Source of the DNA: Pseudoalteromonas lipolytica
Lineage (GTDB): Bacteria; Pseudomonadota; Gammaproteobacteria; Enterobacterales; Alteromonadaceae
DNA length: 64,000 bases
Direction: 5' to 3'
Assembly (NCBI RefSeq): GCF_900116435.1
Contig: NZ_FPAZ01000006.1
Coordinates: 124,001-188,000 of the forward strand
Made by a program: the position numbers and the translations under genes. Positions 18,804 through 26,753 of the stretch are shown here, piece after piece; positions within the stretch are counted from its first letter, which is position 1, and each line of letters opens with the position of its first letter. The notes under the pieces were generated by a model that worked only from the letters and a program-made list of their open reading frames with translations, made no database searches and was not told the DNA's origin.

Positions 18804-20000
18804 TTAGGCAATGCTCCTACCAGTATCAACGAACTTTTTTAATGCCATTTTGAACACTAATCTCAGCATTAAAATAGCCAAAATGATACCCGAAGCAAGG
18901 CTTAACCAATGCGGTAGAACCTCATGTTCAGTGCCCATCATGGGAGCCACTACAAAGCCAAATTCATCCACTAAATAATCCGTTAAAAAGCCAAACAGTA
19001 AAGCCATTCCGATTACCCCAGTTAAATAAGCAAACACCGCGCGTTTACCTAACTCCTTTCCCACCACTCCCAAGGTGGCAATATTCGTCGCAGGACCTGC
19101 AAGCATAAACACCAAGACCGCACCAGGGGATACGCCACTTAACAGTAACCCTGCTGCTATCGGGGTCGAGGCAGTCGCACAAATGTACATTGGTATACTA
19201 ATCAGTATCACCACCAGCATCGCAAAAATACCGCTTCCCCATTGACTTAAATAAGACTCAGGAACATACGTTTGCACTAGCGCCGCGAAAAAGAGACCAA
19301 TCACCAGCCACACCATAGTGTCTTCTAACAGTTTATTGCAGCTAAAACGAATAGCGCGTTTAAATTTAGCAACACGGCTCTCTATCGAAAGACTGGGCTT
19401 TTCGCTTTTACAGCAACGGTCTGCTTTTATCGATGCAGAATCTTCAGTGCTAAAGCCGCTCGACTCTTTTTTAACTTCAGCCGAAGTATTGCTGCTGCAA
19501 CAGCTCGGCTCTTTTTTAACTTCAGCTGCGGTATTACTGCTGCAACAGCCTGCACTATTATCATCTGCAGTGGCGGCTTGATGCTTATGCTGTGAATGAA
19601 TTTCATGGTCTTTCCCAACCAAGACACCCGCAGCTATCGCGCTGCACACCGCTGCGATTGGGCGTATAATGGCCATAAATGGTCCCAATAAAACATACGA
19701 GACTGACACTGAATCAACGCCTGTTTCGGGTGTTGAAACTAAAAATGCCGTCGTCGCACTTTTCGATGCTCCCGCTCTTCTAAGCCCTATTGCTGCTGGA
19801 ATAACACCACACGAACACAATGGCATAGGCGCACCAATAAAAGCAGCCTTAATGGTTGTCCAAAGCCCCTCTTTTCCTAAGTGACGATTGAGAAAATTGG
19901 CCGGTAAATACACATTTAATAAACCAGCAATCAATAAACCTAACATTAGCCATGGGGCAGATAATAAGAATAACTGCCAAAAATTATTGAGTAAGTCCAT
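18804..20000 (-). CDS. SO_0444 family Cu/Zn efflux permease
   Basis: A 398-residue permease of the DUF318/ArsP-like superfamily. It has two membrane bundles, each with a conserved loop: N-terminal GAPMPLCSCGVIPAAIGLRRAGASKSATTAFLVSTPETGVDS and C-terminal YICATASTPIAAGLLLSGVSPGAVLVFMLAGPATN. The central cytoplasmic region (about 145-200) carries CC pairs (GCCSSNT, SCCSSNT, RCCKSEK) likely to bind metal. Proteins of this type are reported to export Cu/Zn. The start at ATG 20000 is chosen over TTG 20003 because GGAGG is well spaced. It overlaps the upstream MerR-type regulator gene by 17 bp, so the pair is one operon. Confidence 0.9.
   Translation of the reverse strand: MDLLNNFWQLFLLSAPWLMLGLLIAGLLNVYLPANFLNRHLGKEGLWTTIKAAFIGAPMPLCSCGVIPAAIGLRRAGASKSATTAFLVSTPETGVDSVSVSYVLLGPFMAIIRPIAAVCSAIAAGVLVGKDHEIHSQHKHQAATADDNSAGCCSSNTAAEVKKEPSCCSSNTSAEVKKESSGFSTEDSASIKADRCCKSEKPSLSIESRVAKFKRAIRFSCNKLLEDTMVWLVIGLFFAALVQTYVPESYLSQWGSGIFAMLVVILISIPMYICATASTPIAAGLLLSGVSPGAVLVFMLAGPATNIATLGVVGKELGKRAVFAYLTGVIGMALLFGFLTDYLVDEFGFVVAPMMGTEHEVLPHWLSLASGIILAILMLRLVFKMALKKFVDTGRSIA
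19459..19548. repeat. In-frame 45-bp tandem repeat encoding the CCSSNT motif
   Basis: Two adjacent 45-bp units (19459-19503 and 19504-19548) with a few differences each encode a 15-residue unit built on CCSSNT-x-AEVKKE. The repeat doubles a putative metal-binding CC pair in the permease linker. Confidence 0.8.
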
Positions 20001-20397
20001 CAATATCCTCCAGTGTCGTCAGTATCGAGCAGTTCTCAGCGGGCTCTTCACCACCACAACATTTATCTGCTAATAATGAAAGAGAGTCATAAAAACGCGT
20101 GAGTTCAGCAATGCGTGCGGCCACTAAATCACGTTTTTGTAATGTCATTGCTTTAACCTCATGGCATGAATGCTGATTTTTATGAAACTTAATTTGCAAT
20201 AACTCTTTTATTTCAGACAGACTAAAACCAACGTTTTTTGCCCGCAAAATGAACGACATTTGCTTGTAATCTGCATCAGAGTAAAACCGATATCCCACCT
20301 CAGAACGCGAACTTGGCGTTAACAAACCATGTTTTTCGTAGTACCTTAACGTATCTGTTGAGACGCCTAATTGACGGGCAAACTCACCTATTTTCAT
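19984..20397 (-). CDS. zntR: MerR family zinc-responsive regulator (ZntR-like)
   Basis: A 137-residue MerR-family activator. The N-terminal helix-turn-helix is MKIGEFARQLGVSTDTLRYYEKHGLL, followed by the long dimerisation helix. The C-terminal metal site has CCGG (around residue 115) and a later Cys (AENCSIL), the ZntR-like pattern distinguishing zinc sensors from CueR. The start at 20397 is chosen over the ATG at 20409 because GGAG lies 8 bp upstream. It shares an operon with the Cu/Zn permease, and its own promoter carries a MerR-type operator, so it probably activates itself and the permease under zinc or copper excess. Confidence 0.88.
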   Translation of the reverse strand: MKIGEFARQLGVSTDTLRYYEKHGLLTPSSRSEVGYRFYSDADYKQMSFILRAKNVGFSLSEIKELLQIKFHKNQHSCHEVKAMTLQKRDLVAARIAELTRFYDSLSLLADKCCGGEEPAENCSILTTLEDIDGLTQ

Positions 20398-20434
20398 CAC
20401 TGTCTCCATTGTGAAGCGTTTATTTATTATGCTC

Positions 20435-20466
20435 ACTATAAACCTTGGAGTACACCCTAAGGTCAA
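20435..20466 (-). promoter_or_regulatory. MerR-family promoter/operator of the zntR-permease operon
   Basis: On the - strand a TTGACC -35 (20461-20466) and a TATAGT -10 (20435-20440) are separated by 20 bp containing an imperfect dyad with CCTTAGGGT and ACTCCAAGG arms. The long spacer plus dyad is the classic promoter architecture of MerR activators. Confidence 0.85.
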
Positions 20467-20489
20467 GCAAAAATTAATAAGGAAAGTAT

Positions 20490-21434
20490 ATGAATATCGT
20501 CGTCCTTGATGCCGCCACATTAGCAGACACTTCGTTAGATGAGCTGGCACAATTAGGTTCACTCACTTGCTATAACCTAACTAATCAGCACGAATTAATT
20601 GAACGCTGCCAAGACGCTGATGTAGTAGTAACGAATAAAGTAGTTATAAATCAACAAGCAATGGCGCAGTTACCTCAATTAAAATTAATTTGCGTTGCTG
20701 CAACAGGCACCAATAATATTGATTTACCAGCAGCAAAAGCCCATAACATCGCCGTGACCAATGTGGCCGGATATTCAACACCTTCAGTGGTTCAACACAC
20801 GTTTACATTGATCACCAATCTGCTTGGTAACACACACAAGTACATTCGTGATTGCCAGCAAGGTTTATGGCAGCAGAGTCCGATGTTTTGTCGCTTAGAT
20901 TACAGCTTTAATGAAATAGCGGGGAAAACCTTAGCAATTATTGGCTACGGCTCGTTGGGCAAAGCGGTTGCTGAAGTTGCAACCGCATTTGGTGCCCATG
21001 TAATTATCAGTGAACGTAAAGGACATACACCGCGTGAAGGTCGCGTTAGTTTTGAGCAAGCATTAAAAACGGCTGATATAATCAGTGTTCACTGCCCGTT
21101 AACAGAAGAAACTCGCGATCAAATTGCGGCTCATGAGCTGAACATGATGAAACCCTCTGCCATCCTTATTAATACTGCCCGTGGAGGGATTATTAATGAG
21201 GCTGATTTAGCATCTGCGCTTGCTAATAATGTGATTGCTGGCGCGGGTGTTGATGTACTCAGTAAAGAACCCGCCGAGGCAGATAACCCACTTGCCCGAT
21301 ACACTGGCGACAATTTATTACTTACGCCGCACATTGCCTGGGCAAGTAAAGAGTCTATTATTCGCTTAGTGAAAGAAATCGCGTTAAATATCAAAGCATT
21401 TAACCAAGGAAATGAGCGCAATAGGTTGGTCTAA
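20490..21434 (+). CDS. D-2-hydroxyacid dehydrogenase (glycerate/hydroxypyruvate reductase-like)
   Basis: A 314-residue NAD-dependent dehydrogenase of the D-isomer-specific 2-hydroxyacid family. The Rossmann motif is GYGSLGKAVAEVATAFGAHV (about residues 152-171). Catalytic residues lie in NTARGGIINEADL (Arg), GVDVLSKEPA (Glu) and LTPHIAWAS (His). It resembles HprA-type hydroxypyruvate reductase/glycerate dehydrogenase, but exact substrate specificity cannot be assigned. GGAAAG precedes ATG 20490. It diverges from zntR. Confidence 0.87.
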   Translation: MNIVVLDAATLADTSLDELAQLGSLTCYNLTNQHELIERCQDADVVVTNKVVINQQAMAQLPQLKLICVAATGTNNIDLPAAKAHNIAVTNVAGYSTPSVVQHTFTLITNLLGNTHKYIRDCQQGLWQQSPMFCRLDYSFNEIAGKTLAIIGYGSLGKAVAEVATAFGAHVIISERKGHTPREGRVSFEQALKTADIISVHCPLTEETRDQIAAHELNMMKPSAILINTARGGIINEADLASALANNVIAGAGVDVLSKEPAEADNPLARYTGDNLLLTPHIAWASKESIIRLVKEIALNIKAFNQGNERNRLV

Positions 21435-21445
21435 ATTGCAATTTT

Positions 21446-21497
21446 TTGGTCAATTGAGCGAACTGGTTTGCAAAAAAGCTCCTAGCCAATTGACCAA
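21446..21497. repeat. Long inverted repeat downstream of the dehydrogenase gene
   Basis: A perfect 11-bp inverted repeat, TTGGTCAATTG at 21446-21456 and its complement at 21487-21497, separated by 30 bp. It could form a terminator-like stem or be a dyad for a regulator. No T tract of classic length follows. Confidence 0.5.
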
Positions 21498-21595
21498 TTA
21501 AAAGCTAATCACTTGATTTAATTTACTTTTTAAAATGTGGCAAGCTGATTGCTAATTAAGAGCAACGTAAACATTAAATTCTAGGGAAAAAAATA

Positions 21596-21979
21596 ATGAA
21601 AAAAGCACTTTTAATTGCAGCGCTTACTGCACCATTTTTAACTGGCTGTGTCATTGCAGTATCCGATGGTGAAGCTGAAACACATTGGGCAGGTGATTCA
21701 TCGACGAGCTGGCAAAAACAGCACAAAAATAACCGCGAAATCATTTCGACTCTTGCACTTGATACTAACTACCAAGTGGTACTTAATAAACTTCACACCC
21801 CTAACTTCACTGAATTACTAAAACAAGGTGACGATGTTTACCAAGTATTGTTTTATGCCACTCATAGCATTCACTCTGATGGTAAAATGACAAAAGATGA
21901 GTGCACACCACTGGTATTTAAAAACGATAAGCTAATTGGCGTTGGTGATACCATTTATAAATCACTGAGCAATGGCTAA
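21596..21979 (+). CDS. DUF3192 lipoprotein
   Basis: A 127-residue lipoprotein with lipobox LTGC (Cys at about residue 18). The mature domain (NNREIISTLALDTNYQVVLNKLHTPNFTELLKQGDDVYQVLFYAT) matches DUF3192, a small envelope family of Alteromonadales and Vibrio distantly like SmpA/OmlA folds. Function unknown. It starts at ATG 21596 with an upstream A-rich ribosome site (GGGAAAA). A terminator follows. Confidence 0.85.
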   Translation: MKKALLIAALTAPFLTGCVIAVSDGEAETHWAGDSSTSWQKQHKNNREIISTLALDTNYQVVLNKLHTPNFTELLKQGDDVYQVLFYATHSIHSDGKMTKDECTPLVFKNDKLIGVGDTIYKSLSNG

Positions 21980-21994
21980 TTAGCCGAAAATGGC

Positions 21995-22015
21995 AGAGTA
22001 GGCCTTGCCTACTCT
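21995..22015. terminator. Terminator between convergent genes
   Basis: A perfect 9-bp stem (AGAGTAGGC / GCCTACTCT) with a 3-bp CTT loop, followed by TT on the + strand. It lies between the DUF3192 gene and the convergent REC-GGDEF gene. Confidence 0.7.
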
Positions 22016-22933
22016 TTACCCACTCACATTCACTAATCTCGACACAACTTGGTCACGTCCGCCATCTTTAGCCTGATATAACCCTAAGTCAGCTTCTTCA
22101 AGCAGCGTTTGTTCAGCGTATACTTGGCCTGTTTCTGTGGTCGCAATGCCGATACTAATTGTCACATGATCCGAATTTAACGAAGCGGTATGGGGAATAC
22201 CTAAATTACTCACTGCATGTCGTAATTTATTAGCAAATGCGACTGCTTGTGTTGCCGTTGTATTAGGCAAAACAGCCGCAAACTCTTCCCCCCCATAGCG
22301 CGCCACAAAGTCACTGCCTCGCTCGCAGGCCCCAACAAGCGCATGAGCAATTCGTTTTAAGCAATCATCACCCGCTCGATGGCCATAGCAATCATTAAAC
22401 CGTTTAAAATGATCCACATCCATGAGTAATACAGACAAAGGGGTTTGATCGCGACGACAGCGACGCCATTCTCGGGCAAGATTTTCATCTAGATAACGTC
22501 TATTAGGAATTTCAGTCAGGCCATCGATTGACGCTAGCATTTCGAGCAAGTCATTTTTTTGTTTGATTAATAACTGATTACGCACACGCGCACGAACAAT
22601 CGCAGCACTAAAGGGTTTAGTTATATAATCCATCGCCCCCAGCTCGAGGCCTTTTGCTTCGTCGTCATGACTCGAGTTAGCAGAAATAAAAATAACAGGC
22701 AGCATATTTGTGACGGTATTTTCTTTTATTTTGCTCAGTACCTCATACCCATCAATACCGGGCATAACAATATCCAGAATCAATAAATCAACGGACTGTG
22801 TTTTTAAAAACGTCAGTGCCTTTTCACCACTTTCAACACAAAAAACATCATAATCTTGCTGTAATGTTTTTTCTAATACCAAACGGTTCAACGGATCGTC
22901 ATCAACAATCAGTACCTTGGCTCTTTTTAGCAT
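22016..22933 (-). CDS. REC-GGDEF response regulator (diguanylate cyclase)
   Basis: A 305-residue response regulator. The N-terminal receiver domain has the acidic pair (VDDDP near residue 9), phospho-acceptor Asp in LLILDIVMPGIDG, and the Lys in ITKPFS. The C-terminal diguanylate cyclase domain has an intact RYGGEEFA active site, so it should synthesise c-di-GMP. The start at ATG 22933 (MLKRAKVLIVDDDPLN) is preferred since AAGGA precedes it and the receiver begins there. It overlaps the upstream hybrid kinase gene by 32 bp, making the kinase its likely phosphodonor. Confidence 0.92.
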   Translation of the reverse strand: MLKRAKVLIVDDDPLNRLVLEKTLQQDYDVFCVESGEKALTFLKTQSVDLLILDIVMPGIDGYEVLSKIKENTVTNMLPVIFISANSSHDDEAKGLELGAMDYITKPFSAAIVRARVRNQLLIKQKNDLLEMLASIDGLTEIPNRRYLDENLAREWRRCRRDQTPLSVLLMDVDHFKRFNDCYGHRAGDDCLKRIAHALVGACERGSDFVARYGGEEFAAVLPNTTATQAVAFANKLRHAVSNLGIPHTASLNSDHVTISIGIATTETGQVYAEQTLLEEADLGLYQAKDGGRDQVVSRLVNVSG

Positions 22934-25900
22934 CTGTAGATCCTTGTTCGATGATAAATGCAATGACTTGTTTAATCTGCCACTGCAACTCATCGTTTAA
23001 TAACTCAGGGAGTTCGCCTTGTGCTTTAAGCTTAGCCTCACATTGCTGAGCGCAGGCTGACAAACGTTTAAAGCCTAGATTACCGGCCGACCCTTTCACA
23101 TTATGGACAACTCTGATCAACTCATCGGTGGTCTTTAATGTTGAAATTTGTAATAGCTGTTGTGCTGCCATGGTCGCAAACTTTGACAGCATAGTTAATA
23201 CTAATTCTGTATTATTTGAAAACTGAGTGAGAACAAACGTACGGTCAAAAAAAGCCTGTTTCTGTACTTCAAGCTCACTCATCGCCAAAAACAGTGTACT
23301 GGCAACAATGGGTTTAGTGAGGTGTTTATTCATGCCCGCCGCAACGGATTGCTCTATGTCAGCCGCTTCGCTGTGCGCTGTTAATGCATAAATCGGCATT
23401 TGCTCTTTCGTGAATGACTGGCGAATTATACGCGTAGCTTGGCAGCCATCCATCTGGGGCATCTGAATATCCATGAAGATCAGGTCGGGTCTGAGACAAT
23501 TAGCAAGCTCAATGCCCTTTTCACCACTGTCTGCACACACAACGGTGATATCGGCTTGCTCTAAAATACTTTTAATAATGCTTAGATTAAGTGGGTTGTC
23601 ATCTACGGCTAACACTAATAGACCCGATAAATCGGCACTAGAAGGGAGGGATACAACCGCCTTTTTCGCCGGTTCGCTGGTTTTATCTAGCTGTAAGCAG
23701 AAACTAAATTCACTGCCTTTGCCTCGTTGACTTGCTAGTTTTATTTCGCCACCCATTAACGCCACTTCGTACTTTACAATTGCAAGCCCAAGCCCAAGCC
23801 CAACGCCTTGATGTGAACGCGTTAGTGACTCATCACCTTGTGTAAAGGCATCAAATAAGCGACTTTGATCCGCATCGCTAATCCCAATACCGGTGTCTTT
23901 TACAGCAAAGCAAATTAGTTGTTGTTCAGAGGTTTGTTCGACTAAGTTTAAACTTAATTTAACGCTTCCTTGCTCTGTGAATTTAGCGGCATTAGTCAGT
24001 AAATTACCTAACACCTGTTGTAAACAGATTTGATCGCCCCTTAGGTTAGAATTGATCTTTTCATCGCACTCAACGCTGAATTCCAACCCCTTCGTTTTAC
24101 ACAGTGGCGCGACGATTCCTTCGCAATAATTAATTAAATCAGACAGGCTAAAGGGGGCTTTAGTTAATTTAACTTGCGAACTTTCGGCTCGGGCAAAATC
24201 GAGCATACGGTTTAATAAAGACAATAAGCTGTTGGCTGCTGACTTCGCTTGCTCAGCATGTGTGCGCTGCTCCAACGACAAGCCTTGCAACGCAATCACA
24301 TCTATTAGCCCCAGTACGGCATTAAGTGGGGTGCGTATCTCATGACTTAAATTGGCAATAAAGCGGCTTTTAGCTAATGTGGCACGCTCGGCGTCATTTT
24401 TAGCTTGTATTAAGTCAGTGATATCTTGGACATGGACAACAAAGTAATCTGGATTTTTTTCACCATTCCATACCAATGAAACACTAATTTGTAGCCAACA
24501 TTTTTGTTCTTGCTGGGGCAAACTAAAGTGATACACTTTTTTCTTTTCGCTGAGCAATTCAAGTAAGGTACCTTTTAACGTGTCTAGTGATTGCTCGCCA
24601 AACAAATCATCCAACCTATATTGGCTGCTCAAGGTATCACTGCGTTCTAGTGAAAATATTTTACGCGCCGCTTTATTCATTTGCAGTACGCGGTAATCAA
24701 GAGACAGTAATATAACCCCATTAGCAGCGTACTCCATTGCACTGCGTAATTTGGCTTCAGAGCTTTGTAATGCGTTTAATGCCGCGTGCTGCTCAGTAAT
24801 ATCACGGCCTATCGCCATAGTTCCCAATAATTGTTGATGCTCGTTATAAAAAGGCGCAATACTCAAATGATAGGTTTTATCATTGGTTACTAAACGTTTT
24901 TGATACACTTGGCGGTCTTGTAATACTTGTCGCTCAAGTTCACTTAGCTCGCCGTTATCGTCACTGATATCACATAACTGCTGGCCAACGAGTTTTTCTT
25001 GCGGTAAACCGATATAACTCTCATACGCCTTGTTACAGCCTAAAAATGAACCATCAATATTTTTAAAATAAATAAGATCTGGCACATTATTAAGCATGGT
25101 GTTCAGTAAGGCTAAATGACGTTCTTTGGCATCAATACTGCGGCGCAATTGTTTTGATTTAACTTGCACTTGTGAATCAAGCGCTTTGTTCGCCTCTTGC
25201 AATGATTGAACAAGCTCTTCATTACGGGTAAAAACCCGCTTAACTCGGCTAAACCAAGGTTGCCAATCAGCAGGAATACGATAATTTACCAGTGTATGTT
25301 GGCCTTCATCATGTTTTTCTAGGTAATTCATCAAGTGAGTCATTGGCTTTACAAATATGCGCTGACTCAACCAAAATACCGCGCTGAACATCATGACTAA
25401 AAAAACACTTAAGAACACAAATTCTATAAACATGTCGTAGCGGACAGGCCCACTGAGTGCTTTTTGAGATTCAAAGTAACGGGTATAAATTGGTAAATCA
25501 GACGATGGTTGCACTAAGTGACTGTGACTTTTTGTGTTTTTGTTTATCTCACTTTCGGGCCAATAATCATCGGCATTAATCGCTGTTTTTAATATTTTAC
25601 TTGAGCTGGCTATTACTTGGTTATCTTGATTAATGAAAATATATTCGCCGTTACTCGGGGCAATTTTCATTAACCACTTAGAGATTGCCTCTAAGTCATA
25701 AATTAAAATGATGTAGTCGTCGCTTTGTAACGCTCGTCTTTTTCCTATTGCAAAGTACGCGTGGCCATTAACAGTAATAACAGCACTTGAGGCCAGCGCT
25801 TTATCATTTAAACGCGACGGTCTAAATTTATTATCCAACACACTCGTCAGCAATTCACTTTCAGCTGTTGAACGGCGCTTTATATAAACAAAACCCTGTT

Positions 25901-26348
25901 CGTTAACATAGGCAACACCTTGCAACGATTGAATCAATGCCAGCGTTGTGTTGAACGAGGGCCCTAATGCAAGCACTTGACGCCACTGAGTAAGAGCAAA
26001 GGCAGTGGATGCAAATTTACCTTGCCCCACAATTTCACCCACTCCTCCCTTTATGGGTTGATAATAGTAGTGATCAAACTGATTTACATTGCGGGCCCAG
26101 TTGGGGTCGAAGTCATATGATAGTGGTTGCTCATACAACTTAAACATCGTATCAATCAATCCATCAGCCGCATGCATTGCATGACCAAGCTGAGCAGAGA
26201 TATTATTAAAACTACTTTGTCGGCTTTCTTGTGAGCGTTCTAGCTTTAGATTATATAAGTGTAAACACAGAATAAACGCCACCAGCAATGGCACAATAAG
26301 CGCCACGGCCAGAGAACGATAATAATGCTTTAGTGGTAAAAAATTCAC
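22902..26348 (-). CDS. Hybrid sensor histidine kinase with Cache-like sensor, PAS, REC and HPt domains
   Basis: A 1148-residue membrane phosphorelay kinase. It has an N-terminal transmembrane helix, a periplasmic dCache-like region (about 40-310), a second helix near 315-335, two PAS domains (about 415-530 and 540-650), HisKA with NLSHEIRTPLN (His about 668), and HATPase_c with DTGIGI and GLGLGLAIV. A REC domain follows with Asp about 959 (MDIQMPQMDG), then a C-terminal HPt with VHNVKGSAGNLG (His about 1081). All phosphorelay residues are present. The coupled REC-GGDEF gene overlaps its 3' end, so the pathway would convert a periplasmic signal into c-di-GMP output. Confidence 0.92.
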   Translation of the reverse strand: MNFLPLKHYYRSLAVALIVPLLVAFILCLHLYNLKLERSQESRQSSFNNISAQLGHAMHAADGLIDTMFKLYEQPLSYDFDPNWARNVNQFDHYYYQPIKGGVGEIVGQGKFASTAFALTQWRQVLALGPSFNTTLALIQSLQGVAYVNEQGFVYIKRRSTAESELLTSVLDNKFRPSRLNDKALASSAVITVNGHAYFAIGKRRALQSDDYIILIYDLEAISKWLMKIAPSNGEYIFINQDNQVIASSSKILKTAINADDYWPESEINKNTKSHSHLVQPSSDLPIYTRYFESQKALSGPVRYDMFIEFVFLSVFLVMMFSAVFWLSQRIFVKPMTHLMNYLEKHDEGQHTLVNYRIPADWQPWFSRVKRVFTRNEELVQSLQEANKALDSQVQVKSKQLRRSIDAKERHLALLNTMLNNVPDLIYFKNIDGSFLGCNKAYESYIGLPQEKLVGQQLCDISDDNGELSELERQVLQDRQVYQKRLVTNDKTYHLSIAPFYNEHQQLLGTMAIGRDITEQHAALNALQSSEAKLRSAMEYAANGVILLSLDYRVLQMNKAARKIFSLERSDTLSSQYRLDDLFGEQSLDTLKGTLLELLSEKKKVYHFSLPQQEQKCWLQISVSLVWNGEKNPDYFVVHVQDITDLIQAKNDAERATLAKSRFIANLSHEIRTPLNAVLGLIDVIALQGLSLEQRTHAEQAKSAANSLLSLLNRMLDFARAESSQVKLTKAPFSLSDLINYCEGIVAPLCKTKGLEFSVECDEKINSNLRGDQICLQQVLGNLLTNAAKFTEQGSVKLSLNLVEQTSEQQLICFAVKDTGIGISDADQSRLFDAFTQGDESLTRSHQGVGLGLGLAIVKYEVALMGGEIKLASQRGKGSEFSFCLQLDKTSEPAKKAVVSLPSSADLSGLLVLAVDDNPLNLSIIKSILEQADITVVCADSGEKGIELANCLRPDLIFMDIQMPQMDGCQATRIIRQSFTKEQMPIYALTAHSEAADIEQSVAAGMNKHLTKPIVASTLFLAMSELEVQKQAFFDRTFVLTQFSNNTELVLTMLSKFATMAAQQLLQISTLKTTDELIRVVHNVKGSAGNLGFKRLSACAQQCEAKLKAQGELPELLNDELQWQIKQVIAFIIEQGSTDAKKSQGTDC

Positions 26349-26363
26349 TCGATTTTAAGTACC

Positions 26364-26395
26364 TTGCCTCGGTAACACCTAGATTAACGAGGCAA
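26364..26395. repeat. Inverted repeat between phoH remnant and kinase gene
   Basis: TTGCCTCG at 26364-26371 pairs with CGAGGCAA at 26388-26395. It lies downstream of the phoH-like gene end and upstream of the kinase gene; it may act as a weak terminator for the former. Confidence 0.4.
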
Positions 26396-26410
26396 AGATT
26401 CACTGGCAAG

Positions 26411-26671
26411 TTATAAATTTTCTTCAGCGAAGCTTGCCAAGCGACTACGAACAACACCATTCAAGTTAACGGTTGCACTTCCTTCAAAATTTTTAAATCG
26501 TTCAACAATATAGGTTAAACCTGAGGTAACAGGGGTTAAATAGTTACTATCGATTTGCGCTAAGTTTCCTGAGCAAATTAACTTCGTGCCCTCACCGCAG
26601 CGGGTGATTATGGTCTTCAATTGAGAGGCGGTTAAATTTTGACTTTCATCTAATATCACCCCCGAATTGAT
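26411..26671 (-). pseudogene. phoH-like ATPase gene, 3' fragment cut by the integrative element
   Basis: The C-terminal 80-85 residues of a PhoH family ATPase of the YlaK type. It begins at the Walker B segment VILDESQNLTASQLKTII, continues with TRCGEGTKLICSGNLAQID and SGLTYIVERFKNF, and ends with a normal stop at 26411. Full-length proteins of this kind are several hundred residues long and have Walker A far upstream. Here the frame meets a stop 21 bp upstream of GTG-ATA-TTA and is then replaced by unrelated recombinase DNA. The rest of the gene is expected at the right end of the element, outside the window. The exact junction, within about 26660-26675, is inferred. Confidence 0.8.
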
Positions 26672-26753
26672 ATAATACTATCATACCCTTAATAAACTTG
26701 AACAAAAAAGCTTTTACACACATACTCTAGCTAAGAATCAAAGGTGAACGAAA

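Noticed and set aside
26671..26676. TATAAT as a -10 box for intA
   Set aside because: No acceptable -35 lies 16-18 bp upstream, and the region is AT-rich; cannot be supported.
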